This document shows, one piece after another, positions 36,318-61,944 of a DNA stretch of 64,000 nucleotides. The notes beneath the pieces were generated by a model that saw nothing but the letters and a program-made list of their open reading frames with translations, was not told the origin of the DNA and ran no database searches. The translations under genes were made by a program, and so were the position numbers. Every line of letters starts with the position of its first letter. The stretch's first letter is position 1. Source of the stretch: Alviniconcha marisindica (taxonomy: Eukaryota > Mollusca > Gastropoda > Provannidae); assembly GCA_018857735.1 (NCBI GenBank), contig JABMCL010000796.1, positions 81,001 to 145,000 on the forward strand. Reading direction: 5' to 3'.

Positions 36318-36735
36318 AGGGCAGAATTGTAACTGGGCACAAGTTCAGTGTTGCTTTACGTCCACGGAGACCATGAGGACTATTACTATTACTATTAGGG
36401 ATGGGATGGCCAGGATGGCCACCTTAACCCCTTAACTGCCCCAGAACGTACAACTTCCAGGCTGAAAAGTGCGCCTACGCGCCTGAAAACAATGTATTTC
36501 CTGCTCCTATAACGAATCTAATTTCAATAGTGTGGGTTTTGATGAAAATCCTTTCACATGCTAATGCGAAAAACATACAAAAAGGCTTAAGGATTTCAAA
36601 TTTCCTACTTTTATTGGTTGTTTTCAAGTGACACCATGGCAGTGAAGGGGTTAACTTTAGTTTCTCACAGCTCCTGAGCTCAGTAACTGTGCACCTTCAG
36701 TGCATCGGCTTTGTGGTCGATGTGCACAGTCTTTT
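36318..36735 (-). repeat. Interspersed repeat (family 3) split by a MITE
   Basis: The left part has GTTCAGTGTTGCTTTACGTC, CACGGAGACCATGAGGAC and GGCCAGGATGGCCACC. The right part, after the MITE, has TTTCTCACAGCTCCTGAGCT. The undivided counterpart at 62215-62400 reads straight from GGACGGCCACCTCCAC into TTTCTCACAGCTCCT. The tail (TTACGTCCACGGAGACC) is shared with the family 2 SINEs. Confidence 0.75.
36424..36654. mobile_element. piggyBac-type MITE, copy 2
   Basis: It runs from TTAACCCCTTAACTGCC to GGCAGTGAAGGGGTTAA, 231 bp, with internal matches to copy 1: CCTATAAC, AAAAGGCTTAAGG, TTTCAAATTTC and ACACCATGGCAGTG. One left-terminal base differs (TAAC for TCAC). It is inserted in a family 3 repeat at a TTAA site. 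Confidence 0.85.
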
Positions 36736-37144
36736 ATGCCAAAGATCAGTCCACAGTCCACAGATGACCGCGGACAAGCGTTACTGAATTCCCTGGCGAA
36801 TTGCATGTGAGTTTGTTTGCCAGTGATAAGTTCCCACGTTGTGTATGGACACAATAGTCGTCTGTCCATGACTTCTGTTGGATCAAAGGTGTGCGCATGT
36901 TTACCTGCAACATGCAACCAGCATTTTTCACAGTATGAACGGAGTCTTTTACATGCTGCTGTGGTAAGAGGGGCGTGGAAGGGATGTATATCAATTAAGA
37001 ATCAGCACAGAGAGAACTGGACTTTGGGAGGACAATTCTCTCATTGCTCATGCCAGACTTTGGACTCATTGCGACTTTCCATCCATGTGCCTGGTGCTGT
37101 ATCACTCAGTGAGTCAGTAACCTATTCAAGCCCCAGCCCTTCCA

Positions 37145-37347
37145 ATCTATAGCGGGGATAGCTCAGTGGTTAGAGCGCCGGACTCGTGATTGAAAGGTCG
37201 TGGGTTCGAATCCCTGCAGGAGCGGCGGGAGAATTTTCTGTGCTGACTCTTATTTCGGTATCCGTTCCACCCCCGTGTTACCGCAGTAGCACGTAAAAGA
37301 TCCCGGTCATTCTGCCAAAAGTGCAGGTGGCAAGTTACAGCTAAACA
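37145..37347 (+). mobile_element. SINE family 1, 5' part with tRNA-like head
   Basis: GGGGATAGCTCAGTGGTTAG (A box) and GTGGGTTCGAATCCCTGC (B box) form a tRNA-like head, but the anticodon arm does not pair well, so this is a SINE and not a tRNA gene. The body continues TGCTGACTCTTATTTCGG, CGCAGTAGCACGTAAAAG and CATTCTGCCAAAAGTGC to TACAGCTAAACA, where another element interrupts it. The remainder resumes at 38376. Confidence 0.8.
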
Positions 37348-38375
37348 TGTTGTTGTTGTTGTTGAGTTTTTGTTTAATGTCCTCAGATGCTAAAAGCATA
37401 TTAGGGACAATCTATAAAGTAAGCTTGACTTGGATATATCATAGTTAGATCATGGGGGAGACGGGGGGGATGGGGAGCGAAGAAAGCTTGGTCCACTTGC
37501 GGATCAATATTTGGATCGGGATATGAGGTCGCTGGAACAAAGGGGGAATGAGGGGAGAGATGAGATGTGTCCACCTGCGGATCAATACTGGGGTCAGTGT
37601 GCTGGGTCGTCTTGGCTGTACTGGGGCATTCACTCGTAGAACTGGGCAGCACACTAGGGGTCCGGTTAAAAAGATCGTCGTCCACTATTTACAGTTAAAA
37701 ACTGGGCTGCAGATGAAAAACCTTGTAAGGTTATGTCGGCGGGCTGCACCAACATGTAATATGTACAATCGGCACACACAGTATTTACAGTTAAAAACGT
37801 CGAAGACGCACATGGTAGTTTAAATACACTTGTAGTAAAATCGAGGCCTGTAGTCAGGCGGCTAAAAACTCTTGGGTATGCAAGCATACATTTGTGGTGG
37901 TCGCTGGAATCAGGTCCAGCAGACTCAGTAGAACTGGGTGCGGGAAACACGGGGACGTTCGCCCCTTCCTCCGCTGCCGGGATTAACCCGAGCTGCGGGA
38001 AAGCGTTGAAGTAGCCGGTGGTCCCACATACTACAGGTAGGCTGCCAGTGGACAGGTGTAGACCAGTCTGGCTGCAGCCCGTAAGAGGCTCCATCCTTCA
38101 CGCTGATCGCACACTGCCAGGCTTTTTTTTACACAGGGGCAGTCCCACGCTGCGTAGTTTCCCAGTCAGAGGCTGGAAGTGGTCTGAACATGAGGTGCAG
38201 GAGAACATCACGTGGTGAAACGAGACGCTCATCTCACACTCACACTTCGTCGGTACGCACATGCATCTCCAGACGCCCACGTGCAGACGATGCATGATGC
38301 GAGCTATGTAGGTCGGCTCTCCAGGGAAGAAGACTCCTGCCCGGCAGGGGGGAGAGGTCAGTATTGTCCCACTCC
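37348..38375 (-). mobile_element. 5'-truncated non-LTR retrotransposon nested in the SINE
   Basis: The insert is about 1028 bp and flanked by the 12-base direct repeat TACAGCTAAACA (37336-37347 and 38376-38387). On the minus strand it ends in a (CAA)n-type tail (seen as TTGTTGTTGTTG on the plus strand). It opens with a frame containing GEPTYIARIMHRLHVGVW and a C..C..H..C-like cluster (CECEMSVSFHHVMFSCTSC), reminiscent of the zinc-knuckle-like end of non-LTR polyproteins. The reverse transcriptase core is absent. The family is not identified. Confidence 0.65.
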
Positions 38376-38671
38376 TACAGCTAAACACGCATACACCTTA
38401 CGTATGTAGCTTTGCATGAAGTGACATGGAGCATGGTTGTATGGTGGTACACAGACCTTGCGCCGACTGAGACGGCAGCAGTTTCATGTGGCACCATGCC
38501 AGCGCTGTAAGTACATCACTTCGGTGGATATTAAAAAAAGAAAGAAAAAAAAGAAACGCGCTATAAAAAGCTAGTCACTCATGTAGAATTACATGCGAGC
38601 GCAGTGACTGAGTCTGCTCAAGAGAGCCGGAGAATAGTGCTATATAAGCGATCATCAATCAATCAATCAAT

Positions 38672-38672
<1 letters not shown>
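38376..38672 (+). mobile_element. SINE family 1, 3' part (resumes after insertion)
   Basis: It continues the element from TACAGCTAAACACGCATACA with TTGCATGAAGTGAC, GCATGGTTGTATGGTGG, GTAAGTACATCACTTCGG, TGGATATT and CGCTATAAAAAGC, closing with (ATCA)n/(AATC)n next to an AT microsatellite. Confidence 0.75.

Positions 38673-38736
<64 letters not shown>
38673..38736. repeat. (AT)n microsatellite
   Basis: About 31 uninterrupted AT units directly follow the SINE tail, suggesting growth from the SINE 3' end. Confidence 0.95.
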
Positions 38737-38740
<4 letters not shown>

Positions 38741-38923
38741 ACAACTGACCTCAGTGGTTTCTGCAGTGTACTGAATTCCTCAGGAATGGTAAATAAATTA
38801 TATCTTTTGTATTTGTGACTAGATTTTCTTCTTATTAGTGATTTCATGAGGAGCAGCAACACAAACAGTATAATTAAATTCTGACTGACGAAAAGTTTTT
38901 TTTCCTACAAACTGAGTAATCAG

Positions 38924-39114
<191 letters not shown>

Positions 39115-39394
39115 GTTTGACACACTCAATCAGTATTAATTATTACTATTGAACAGTTAGGTCGGACTGTAGTCAAAATACTGACCTGATTCTGTTACTT
39201 TGGAGGGCTAGAGAGAAGAAAAACACCTTTTTTTGGTTTGTTCCCACAATGTCTCTTGCATTAAAGATTACTGGACTGTCTGTTTACATTTTTATTTTTT
39301 TATTTTTTTAAAACTCATTTTCCAGTTGTGTATTATTTTCGTCGTAGGTCTCAGTTTTAATGCACGTCTGTTTACTGCGGTGCTAACGATAGAT

Positions 39395-39492
39395 AACTCC
39401 TTCACCGGAAGTGAATCGATCGTGTCATGGCGGTGCTTCTCGAAGACTAAACTTTGTCCTAAAATTCTGAAATATCTTCTGCTGCTCTGAAA
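39395..39492 (+). promoter_or_regulatory. NELFCD core promoter and 5'UTR
   Basis: ACCGGAAGTG at 39404-39413 is a full ETS/GABP-type site. CATGGCGG at 39426-39433 is a YY1-type site about 20 bases downstream. This pair is typical of TATA-less housekeeping promoters. A CTTCTGCTGCTC pyrimidine-rich leader lies just before the start codon at 39493. The start site is inferred. Confidence 0.65.
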
Positions 39493-54114
<14,622 letters not shown>

Positions 54115-55005
54115 AGGAGTTGGGACTGTGGAGAAAGAGGAGTTCTTCACTGCCTCATAAGGTCAAAGACACGGACGCACATTTTGGTCGGAGCGACCCA
54201 GGAACACAACTCTGGAAACGACACCCAGTGATGCTCGGACTGAGGCAGGGGCCTTTCAGGCATTGCAGACCAAGCGCACTCACTTTCTGTTCAGAAATGT
54301 TCTTGATGTGTGTTAGTTTTCGCTGGTGACCTTTCATTTTAAGGTCCATGCACCTGATGTGAAAATCTTCAGAGTTTCAGAACAGTAGTGGAAGGTTTCT
54401 CCCAGAAATCTGAGGCAAACGTTCCCCATTGCTGGAATGATCCACGTTTTCCAGTGGAGACAGCGATAACAGTCCTGAGTCAGTAATAATGATAAGGAAC
54501 AAGAACAGCAATGAAAGAACAACAGTGAAACATAAGCCTCACCAAGAAGGTGCAGTTCAGTCAATAACTGTAAATGTATTCCAGGGCAACAAACAGACAT
54601 GCACAAATGGCAGACCCTATAGTATTAGTATTATGCTTTCTTTCTTTTTCTTTTTTTAACAAGTGCAATCAATTTTGTTCTACTACTAGCATGATTTATC
54701 TGTGTGTCTACACAGCACCATCCTTTGATCAGAAGGTGAACAAGAGATTTATTTACAACATGTAGGCACAATGGTCTTAGTGTGTGTGCTGTGGGCACGA
54801 AAGTGAGGTGCACTTGCGTTGATGAGTCTACGCATGTGTTGACTTGGATTGAACAAGAGCGTCCCTCACCCTGCCTCCACCAAGAGTCCAGCTCTCACCA
54901 CTGGATTGCAGTCCAGAGTGTTTGTGGCCGAGCAGCCACAAGCTCCTGTGTCAGCGCCGGTGATAAGCTATAGCGAACATTGCACATGCATACCAGCCCG
55001 GGTCC
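54115..55005 (+). other. Probable NELFCD 3'UTR
   Basis: Mostly single-copy sequence after the candidate stop. No polyadenylation hexamer in a convincing setting was seen before the minisatellite at 55006. An AATAAA further on at 57347-57352, followed by a GT-rich stretch, is an alternative end. Confidence 0.35.
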
Positions 55006-56130
55006 CAGTTTAACATGCTCAGCAGGGAGAGAAACACGCCCGGAGTTCTGCCCCCCTCCCTCAGGTGGGACGGGGGCCCACCCATTCAGAGTTCTGCCCC
55101 TTCTCCAGGGGCCTGGTGAGGGCCCACCCACAGGCCTGATGGAAGGGGCCTGATGGGGGCCCCCGGCCCCTACCCACCCAGGGCCCACCCATCCTGGGGC
55201 CTAATGCGGGCCTACCCACTCACAAGCCCGATGGGGGCCTGCCCACCCACTAGCCCGATGGGGGCCTGCCCACCCACTAGCCCGATGGGGGCCTGCCCAG
55301 TTTAACATGCTCAGCAGGGAGAGAAACACGCCCGGAGTTCTGCCCCCCTCCCTCAGGTGGGACGGGGGCCCACCCATTCAGAGTTCTGCCCCTTCTCCAG
55401 GGGCCTGGTGAGGGCCCACCCACAGGCCTGATGGAAGGGGCCTGATGGGGGCCCCCGGCCCCTACCCACCCAGGGCCCACCCATCCTGGGGCCTAATGCG
55501 GGCCTACCCACTCACAAGCCCGATGGGGGCCTGCCCACCCACAAGCCCGATGGGGGCCTGCCCACCCACTAGCCCGGTGGGGGCCCACCCACCCACAAGC
55601 CCGATGGGGGCCTGCCCACCCACTCACAAGCCCGTGGGGGCCCCCACCCACAAGCCCGATGGGGGCCTGCCCACCCACAGCCCGGTGGGGGCACACCCAC
55701 CCACAAGCCCGATGGGGGCCTGCCCACCCACTAGCCCGGTGGGGGCACACCCACCCACAAGCCCGATGGGGGCCTGCCCACCCACAAGCCCGGTGGGGGC
55801 ACACCCACTCACAAGCCCGATGGGGGCCTACCCACCCACAAGCCCGATGGGGGCCTGCCCACCCACTAGCCCGGTGGGGGCACAACCACCCACAAGCCCG
55901 GTGGGGGCACACCCACCCACAAGCCCGGTGGGGGCCTGCCCACCCACAAGCCCGGTGGGGGCCTGCCCACCCACTAGCCCGGTGGGGGCACAACCACCCA
56001 CAAGCCCGGTGGGGGCACACCCCCTCACAAGCCCGATGGGGGCACACCCACCCACAAGCCCGATGGGGGCACACCCACCCACAAGCCCGGTGGGGGCACA
56101 CCCACCCAGCCACTTCCCCTGGGCCTGATG
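55006..56130 (+). repeat. GC-rich 27-bp minisatellite with a 292-bp duplication
   Basis: A 292-bp block starting CAGTTTAACATGCTCAGCAG (55006) is repeated directly from 55298 with almost no differences. It leads into about 20-25 units of 27 bp carrying ACAAGCCCGATGGGGGCCTG and CCCACCC, with variants GGTGGGGGCACACC. A 27-bp unit without stops keeps several frames open on both strands (up to 227 and 267 codons), which explains the proline/glycine-rich open frames (TSPMGACPP). Confidence 0.92.
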
Positions 56131-57700
56131 GGGGCTTTCCCCTGGGTTTGATGACCCCCCCCCCCTCTCCTGACCCACCAATCCACTTGGTCTGATGGGG
56201 GCCCTTTCCCTTCGGTCTGATGTGGACCTCCGGACCCCCCCCCCCCCCCCATCCCCCCGACCCCCCACCTGGGTCTGATGCGGCCCCCTGACACTCCAGC
56301 CCCTGGGTCTGATGGGGGCCCCCCTCCCCCCCCCCCCCCCCCCCCGGGTCTGATGGGGGTGGGAGCCCATGCCCACAGACCCAGGGTCTGATGGGGGCCC
56401 ACCCAGAATTCTACCCCTTCCCCTTGGCCTGATGGGGCCCACCAAGGCCCATGACTGGTGGACACATTCCGTTAGGTACCAACATCGGGGTACCCAGGGG
56501 TGGTCCAAATGTGGACACACACACACACACACACACCTGGCATCACAGGGCCTGAATGGACCGGATCTGCTTGTTAGTGTTCCATCTCTGTCGGGGTTTT
56601 TTCTTCTCTTTCTCTGACCAGGAGGACCCACCCTGAAGACTGGGACAGTCGATCTCTTTTACATGGTTATGTTTGAGTTGAGAGGACAAGCGACACTGAG
56701 TGGGAAGGGATAGTTGAAGGTTGGAGGGGGCCGGGGGGGGGGGGGGGGGGGGGCTACAGTACAAGGGAACACCCTGTTGGGCCAGACAAAAGTTCTGGTT
56801 GCTTGTTCTGGTACACGTATCCCCCGTGAGAAATGGCGGTCACCTTACCTGCGTGAAGCTACGGCGGCGACAAGAGCAGCGCTGTCCTGTCCTGCCGGTG
56901 TGTCAGTCACGATTTAGTGTTTGATTATTATCAGTATCATACAACGGAGAGTAACCGTTGCCAGCGCAGCCCGGGAAACGTCCTTAAATCTTCTCTGATT
57001 TTCAGCTGCCTGGGGATCAGTTTTGCACACGTGACCAGAAGCACGTGAAGCCAACGAGCTTTTCATCCGATGTGCAGGAGCTAGACACTCAGTCCAGTTT
57101 CCAGGAAGGGGGGGATACGGCTAGTGGCAGTTTGAGGGGTTGAGATTCAGCTGTGGCTGGTCTGTTGTATGTCACGTTTTTTGGGTGCTAAGGAGCTGTA
57201 GTGTGTTTGTGTGTGTGTGTACATGAGTGTGTGTGTGTGTGTGTGTGCGTGAGTGCATGTATGTCTGGGCTGAAGTTTGTATATGGGTGTGTGCAGGCAC
57301 ATGATCTTTGATCTAAAGATACAGTGTGTTTGGTTCTGTTGACAGTAATAAACTACACACATGTAATCATGCCGGTAGAGAACCTGTTTAATTTTTCTGT
57401 GTATGAATGTGTATGGTGGTGTTCATCCTTTGGCAGTAAAGAAAACCACATCATTCTTCAAGATGATTGCAATCAATACACAGATTACTGATAATGGCAG
57501 CATGTGATGGACTATGTGTCAGGTGAGAGGAAAGCATGCTGCGTGGTACTGTTGTGTATTTGATCACGGCAGTATGTGCATATATATAGTACACTTGTTT
57601 CGGCCTGTGCTTATGTGTCTCATGGCTGTTTTTTGTTGTTGTATTCAGCACTTACTCCAGGCAAGCTGGCCCTCATATAACCGTCATGGTTGACTGAGTG
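56131..57700. other. C-rich and single-copy flank, no gene recognised
   Basis: Diverged GGTCTGATGGGGGCCC units persist to about 56440, with poly-C runs near 56233 and 56322 and a poly-G run near 56733-56752. A short (CA)n is at 56517-56536 and TG-rich sequence at 57200-57250. AATAAA lies at 57347-57352. Confidence 0.6.
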
Positions 57701-59075
57701 TTAAAAAAAACAATTTCCAGGCAAGAGGAAACCTGTAACACCCTAGGCAGAACCTGCTTCCAATTCAGTTTCCAGGCAAGAGGGAACCTATAAGATCACA
57801 ACCTAGGCAGAGCCTACTTCTAGTTCAGTTTCCAGGCAAGAGGAAACCTATAAGATCACACCCTAGGCAGAGCCTACTTCCAATGCAGTTTCCAGGCAAG
57901 AGGAAACCTGTAACACCCTAGGCAGAACCTGCTTCCAATTCAGTTTCCAGGCAAGAGAGGAAACCTATAAGATCACACCCTAGGCAGAGCCTACTTCCAA
58001 TGCAGTTTCCAGGCAAGAGGAAACCTATAAATTATAAGATCGCACCCTAGGCAGAGCCTGCTTCCAATTCAGTTTCCTGGCAAGACTGAGGAAACCTATA
58101 AGATCGCACTCTAGGCAGAGCCTACTTCCAATTCAGTTTCCTGGCAAGACTGAGGAAATCTGTAAGATCACACCCTAGGCAGGGCCTACTTCCAATTCAG
58201 TTTCTAGGCAAGAGGAAACCAATAAGATCACACCCTAGTCAGAGCCTGCTTCCAATTCAGTTTCCTGGCAAGACTGAGGAATCCTATAAGACCACACTCT
58301 AGGCAGAACCTGCTTCCAATTCAGTTGCCAGGCAAGACTGAGGAAACCTATAAGACCACACCCTAGGCAGGGCCTACTTCCAATTCAGTTTCTAGGCAAG
58401 GGGAAACCTGAAAGACCACAATCTAAGCAGAGCCTAGTTCCAGTTCAGTTTCCGCACAAAGAGAACCTATAAGATCTCACCCTAGGCAGAGCCTACTTCC
58501 AATTCAGTTTCCCAAGAGGAAACCGGTAAGACCACAGTTTAGGCAGAGCCTACTTCCAATTCAGTTTCCAGGCAAAGGGAAACCGATAAGATCACACTCT
58601 AGGCAGAGCCTACTTCCAATTCAGTTTCCAGGCAAGACTGAGGAAACCTGTAAGATCACAGCCTAGTTCCAATTCAGTTTCCAGACAAGAGGAAACCTAT
58701 AAGACCACAGTCTAAGCAGAGCCTACTTCCAATTCACTTTCCAGGCAAAGGGAAACCTATAAGATTACACCCAGTTTCCAGGCAAGACTGAGGAAACCTA
58801 TAAGATCACACCCTAGTCAGAGCCTGCTTCCAATTCAGTTTCCTGGCAAGACTGAGGAAACCTATAAGATCACACCCTAGGCAGAGTCTACTTCCAGTTC
58901 ATTTTCCAGGCAAGAGAAACCCTACAAGATCACACCTTAGGCAGAGCCTACTTCCAATTCAGTTTCCAGCTAAGGGAAACCTGTAAATCACACCCTAGGT
59001 AGAGCCTACCTTCCAATTCAGTTTCCATGCAAGAGAAACCTATCGGATCACACTTCAGGCAAAGCCTGTAACAGC
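57700..59075 (+). repeat. About 60-bp minisatellite, roughly 22 copies
   Basis: The unit carries CAGTTTCCAGGCAAGAGGAA, ACCTATAAGATCACACCCTA, GGCAGAGCCTACTTCCAATT. Copies differ by small changes (AAGACTGAGG for AAGAGG; CTGTAACACC for CTATAAGATC), giving subtypes interspersed along the array. Confidence 0.92.
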
Positions 59076-59084
59076 ACCTACAGT

Positions 59085-59385
59085 GTCCAGGCGAGATCAA
59101 GTGGAGGGAGGCGAGCTGGACTCTCACGAAGAAGCTAGACTTTCATTTGCGAGTCCCGGCGAGATCAAGTGGAGGGAGGCGAGCTGGACTCTCACGAAGA
59201 AGTTAGACTTTCATTTGCGAGTCCCGGCGAGATCAAGTGGAGGGAGGCGAGCTGGACTCTCACGAAGAAGTTAGACTTTCATTTGCGAGTCCCGGCGAGA
59301 TCAAGTGGAGGGAGGCGAGCTGGACTCTCGCGAAGAAGCTAGACTTTCATTTGCGAGTCCCGGCGAGATCAAGAGGAGGGCGGTG
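59085..59385 (+). repeat. 68-bp tandem repeat, 4 copies
   Basis: The unit GGCGAGATCAAGTGGAGGGA, GGCGAGCTGGACTCTCACGA, AGAAGCTAGACTTTCATTTG, CGAGTCCC recurs almost unchanged four times, then breaks up at about 59375. It directly abuts the 60-bp array. Confidence 0.92.
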
Positions 59386-60014
59386 GCGCTGGACCCTCAA
59401 GACAGCCCAGAAGAGGTCAAGAACAGGGAGGTGGAGCTGGGCTGCCTTAACATAGTTCTTGTTCTGGCGGTGGTCCACGGCCTCCTCGGTCTCCCAGGTC
59501 GGAGCACGCGGTCGAGCCACTCACTACCCCGCCCCCTCCATTCTCCCACCCCCTTCCCTAATAAGCCACCTCGCTTCTGTGGACGTAAAGCGACATGTTT
59601 ACTTTTAAGCCTATAACCGGTCCGGCCCTCCATTTTTTCACTGCACGCACCGCCACCAAAATCGGGCACGAATGGGGCCGCAGGTAGCCGTATGAGGCCA
59701 GCTGTGACACTTGACGGTGTTTTCTGCACAGAGTGCCGCTAATCGTTACACTGAGACAAAAGTCGGATTCTACCTTAATCTGAAGTAAAATGAACAGGGC
59801 ACTTCAAAACAAATAAATGATTTTGTTGTTGTTGATTTTTTGCTTCGTTTGATCTCCTCTGTCTGTTGGAGAAAGACCAGCCATTCTTGACAAACCTTGC
59901 TTTGAGAAGGCTGGTTCGTTTAAATCGGCCCTGATATTATCGTCGTGGTTCACTGGGAACCGTCATAGTTCACTGGGAATTAAAAACTGAAATCGGCCAG
60001 GACGTAACCGTCAT

Positions 60015-60230
60015 GGTTATTTCGGTATCCGTTCCACCCCTGTGTTACCGCAGTAGCACGTAAACGATCCCGGTCATTCTGCCAAAAGTGCAGGTGGCAG
60101 GTTATAGCTAAACACGCATACACCTTATATATGTGGCTTTGCATGAAGTGACTGGTGCATGGTTGTATGGTGTCCACAGAAGTTGCGCCGAGACGGCTGC
60201 AGTTTCATGTGGCACCAGCATGGTTCACTG
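60015..60230 (+). mobile_element. SINE family 1 fragment
   Basis: ATTTCGGTATCCGTTCCACC, CGCAGTAGCACGTAAACGAT, CATTCTGCCAAAAGTGC, GCTAAACACGCATACACC and GCATGGTTGTATGGTGTCC match the family 1 body. The head and the 3' tail are missing. Flanking AACCGTCATGGTT phrases repeat nearby (59945-60275). Confidence 0.75.
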
Positions 60231-60314
60231 GGAGCTAAAAACTGAAATCGGCCAGGATGTAACCGTCATGGTTGACTGGGAGTTAAAAGAACTTTTTTGT
60301 TGTTGCTCCGAATC

Positions 60315-60880
60315 AGCTATGTCAGTTCACTGTTCACCGACGAAGAGTAGAAAAAGTTCGGCCCATGACATACATGACACTTAATGCCGCATATACTGAT
60401 GATAAAGGAGGTTTTTGTAGCCCCCAGCTGCCACACCGGCAAGGTAGGAGCGCAGGTCGCGTTACAATGACACACACTCACATGAACGTTCAGAAATAGT
60501 TGTTGAACAGGGGTGGCTTTAAAAGAGGAGGAAGAATCAGAGTGGCGGAGTGTTTGAGGCAAATTGTTCCAAACGGATCGGCCAGCGTAAGAAAACGATC
60601 TTTCACCAAATGTTTTTGCGTACACCAGTGGTGTCTGATGCGGATCGTAATTGTCTTGCTGGAGTGTAATGTCGAAGAAGATCGGACAGATACTGACTGA
60701 GGGGATGTTCCAGAGATGGAATTGAAGCAGATAACTGAAATTTTGTATTATGAATTTGAATTGCGATGTGTTTCTGGTAGCCGATGCAGTTTCAAAAATA
60801 GGATGGATGTGGTCGGATTTCTTAGCTTTAGAACGTCGGTTTTTTAAATCAATTAGATCATACATCGAGCGAACAACTGC
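60315..60880 (-). mobile_element. C-terminal fragment of a non-LTR retrotransposon ORF
   Basis: The minus strand encodes KTFGERSFSYAGRSVWNNLP then QTLRHSDSSSSFKA. This is the familiar terminal motif of CR1/Jockey-like reverse-transcriptase ORFs (FGxRSFxxAxPxxWNxLP...SFKxxLK). The frame changes after SFKA (TPVQQLF for the expected LKTHLF), suggesting a mutation. The catalytic domains are absent, so it is a 5'-truncated relic. Confidence 0.7.
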
Positions 60881-61159
60881 CAGTTTTTATTTAATTTAAA
60901 AAAAAAATCCTGTTGATATCTCCCTTGATGCTTCTTCGCTCAGTAAAATGCCACCAGACTGCATTGACCTGAAGTTTTGACGTAAAGCAATCCACTGTGG
61001 AAAATCAGTAAATGAAACGCGTGGTGCAATCCGTGACCAGACTTCGTATGCTGTCTACAAGGTTACCAATCAATATCTGAACAGTCTGACCGAGTTGACA
61101 CTGGGGGGTTACGCCCTCAACGAGGGCTTGGGCCCTCGACTAGGTCGTGCCTAGTGTGT

Positions 61160-61183
61160 GTGTAAGTGTGTGTGCGCGCGCAC

Positions 61184-61232
<49 letters not shown>

Positions 61233-61240
61233 CGAGCAAA
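61160..61240 (+). repeat. (TG)n microsatellite
   Basis: A TGTGTGCGCGCGCACGCG start is followed by about 25 TG units and a GTGCGAGC end. Confidence 0.9.
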
Positions 61241-61602
61241 GCGTGTGCGTTTCTGTGTGTCTCCTATCTTCTGAACCCTTGACTTGACTCGTTGGCGCCC
61301 CAACTTGGCGCTATGCTGGTACCGATCAGAGTTCAAAGAAAGTGAGCACGTACCGCTACTGACAAGGTAAACGGGCGGAACGTAAGAGGTGACCTAAACC
61401 TTGGCGTATAACCAAGGCTATAAACATTGATCAGCACTTAGAGCTTAGGCGGAGCGGTGTGAAAGGCTGGGTGACCGTTCTCGGATTCCCGTCCATAACA
61501 GTCCGTACCGCCTCTGTGCCGGGACGTATAGCAACACTGAACGAACCTGAGCAGCAGAGCTCAGGTGCTGTGTAAAAGTCGAGGTGGCCGCCCTGGACTC
61601 CT

Positions 61603-61930
61603 AAGTGAGCCGGTTTGGCCTAGCGGCGGTAAGGCGTTAGGTTAATGGTAAGCGGAAGGACCTCGGTTCGATACCGCTTCGGCTCTCCTTTCTCTTCGAA
61701 AAAGGTTTGTGGACACTGTCTCGTGACTTTGTCCATCACTTCCTACTGAAACATTAAAATGGCTCTCATCGCTACCCATCTTAATGCAGAAGTCATTCTG
61801 GTGGTGACAGTGTAGCGATAGGTATATAATCTCCCTCTCCCCCCACCTCCATACTCCCTTCCCCCTCCCTTCTCCCCGTCCCTGATAAGCCGTACGGTTT
61901 CTGTGGACGTTAAGCACCATGTTTACCTGG
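61603..61930 (+). mobile_element. tRNA-derived SINE, family 2, full-length
   Basis: GAGCCGGTTTGGCCTAGCGG and ACCTCGGTTCGATACCGC form the tRNA-like head. TGTGGACACTGTCTCGTG, GAAGTCATTCTGGTGGTGAC and CGATAGGTATATAATCTCCC form the body. GATAAGCCGTACGGTTTCTG and TGGACGTTAAGCACCATG form the tail. It is nearly the reverse complement of the copies at 11738 and 62428. Small duplication GGCGGTAAGGCG in the head. Confidence 0.85.
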
Positions 61931-61944
61931 ACTCCCCTCCCCAT

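Noticed and set aside
37147..37220. tRNA gene
   Set aside because: A and B boxes are present but the anticodon stem does not pair and the sequence continues into a SINE body shared with other copies.
54712..54765. Alternative last NELFCD exon (APSFDQKVNKRFIYNM)
   Set aside because: The acceptor CTACACAG is acceptable and the phase fits, but the peptide lacks the conserved cysteine region of NELF-C/D C-termini, so the 54092 exon was preferred, still with low confidence.
55445..56195. Proline/glycine-rich protein genes on either strand
   Set aside because: The frames come from a 27-bp repeat with no stop codons. Overlapping frames on both strands are equally open, and there is no splice or promoter support.
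60317..60865. Host gene of 182 codons on the minus strand
   Set aside because: The FGERSFSYAGRSVWNNLP motif identifies it as the end of a non-LTR retrotransposon ORF.
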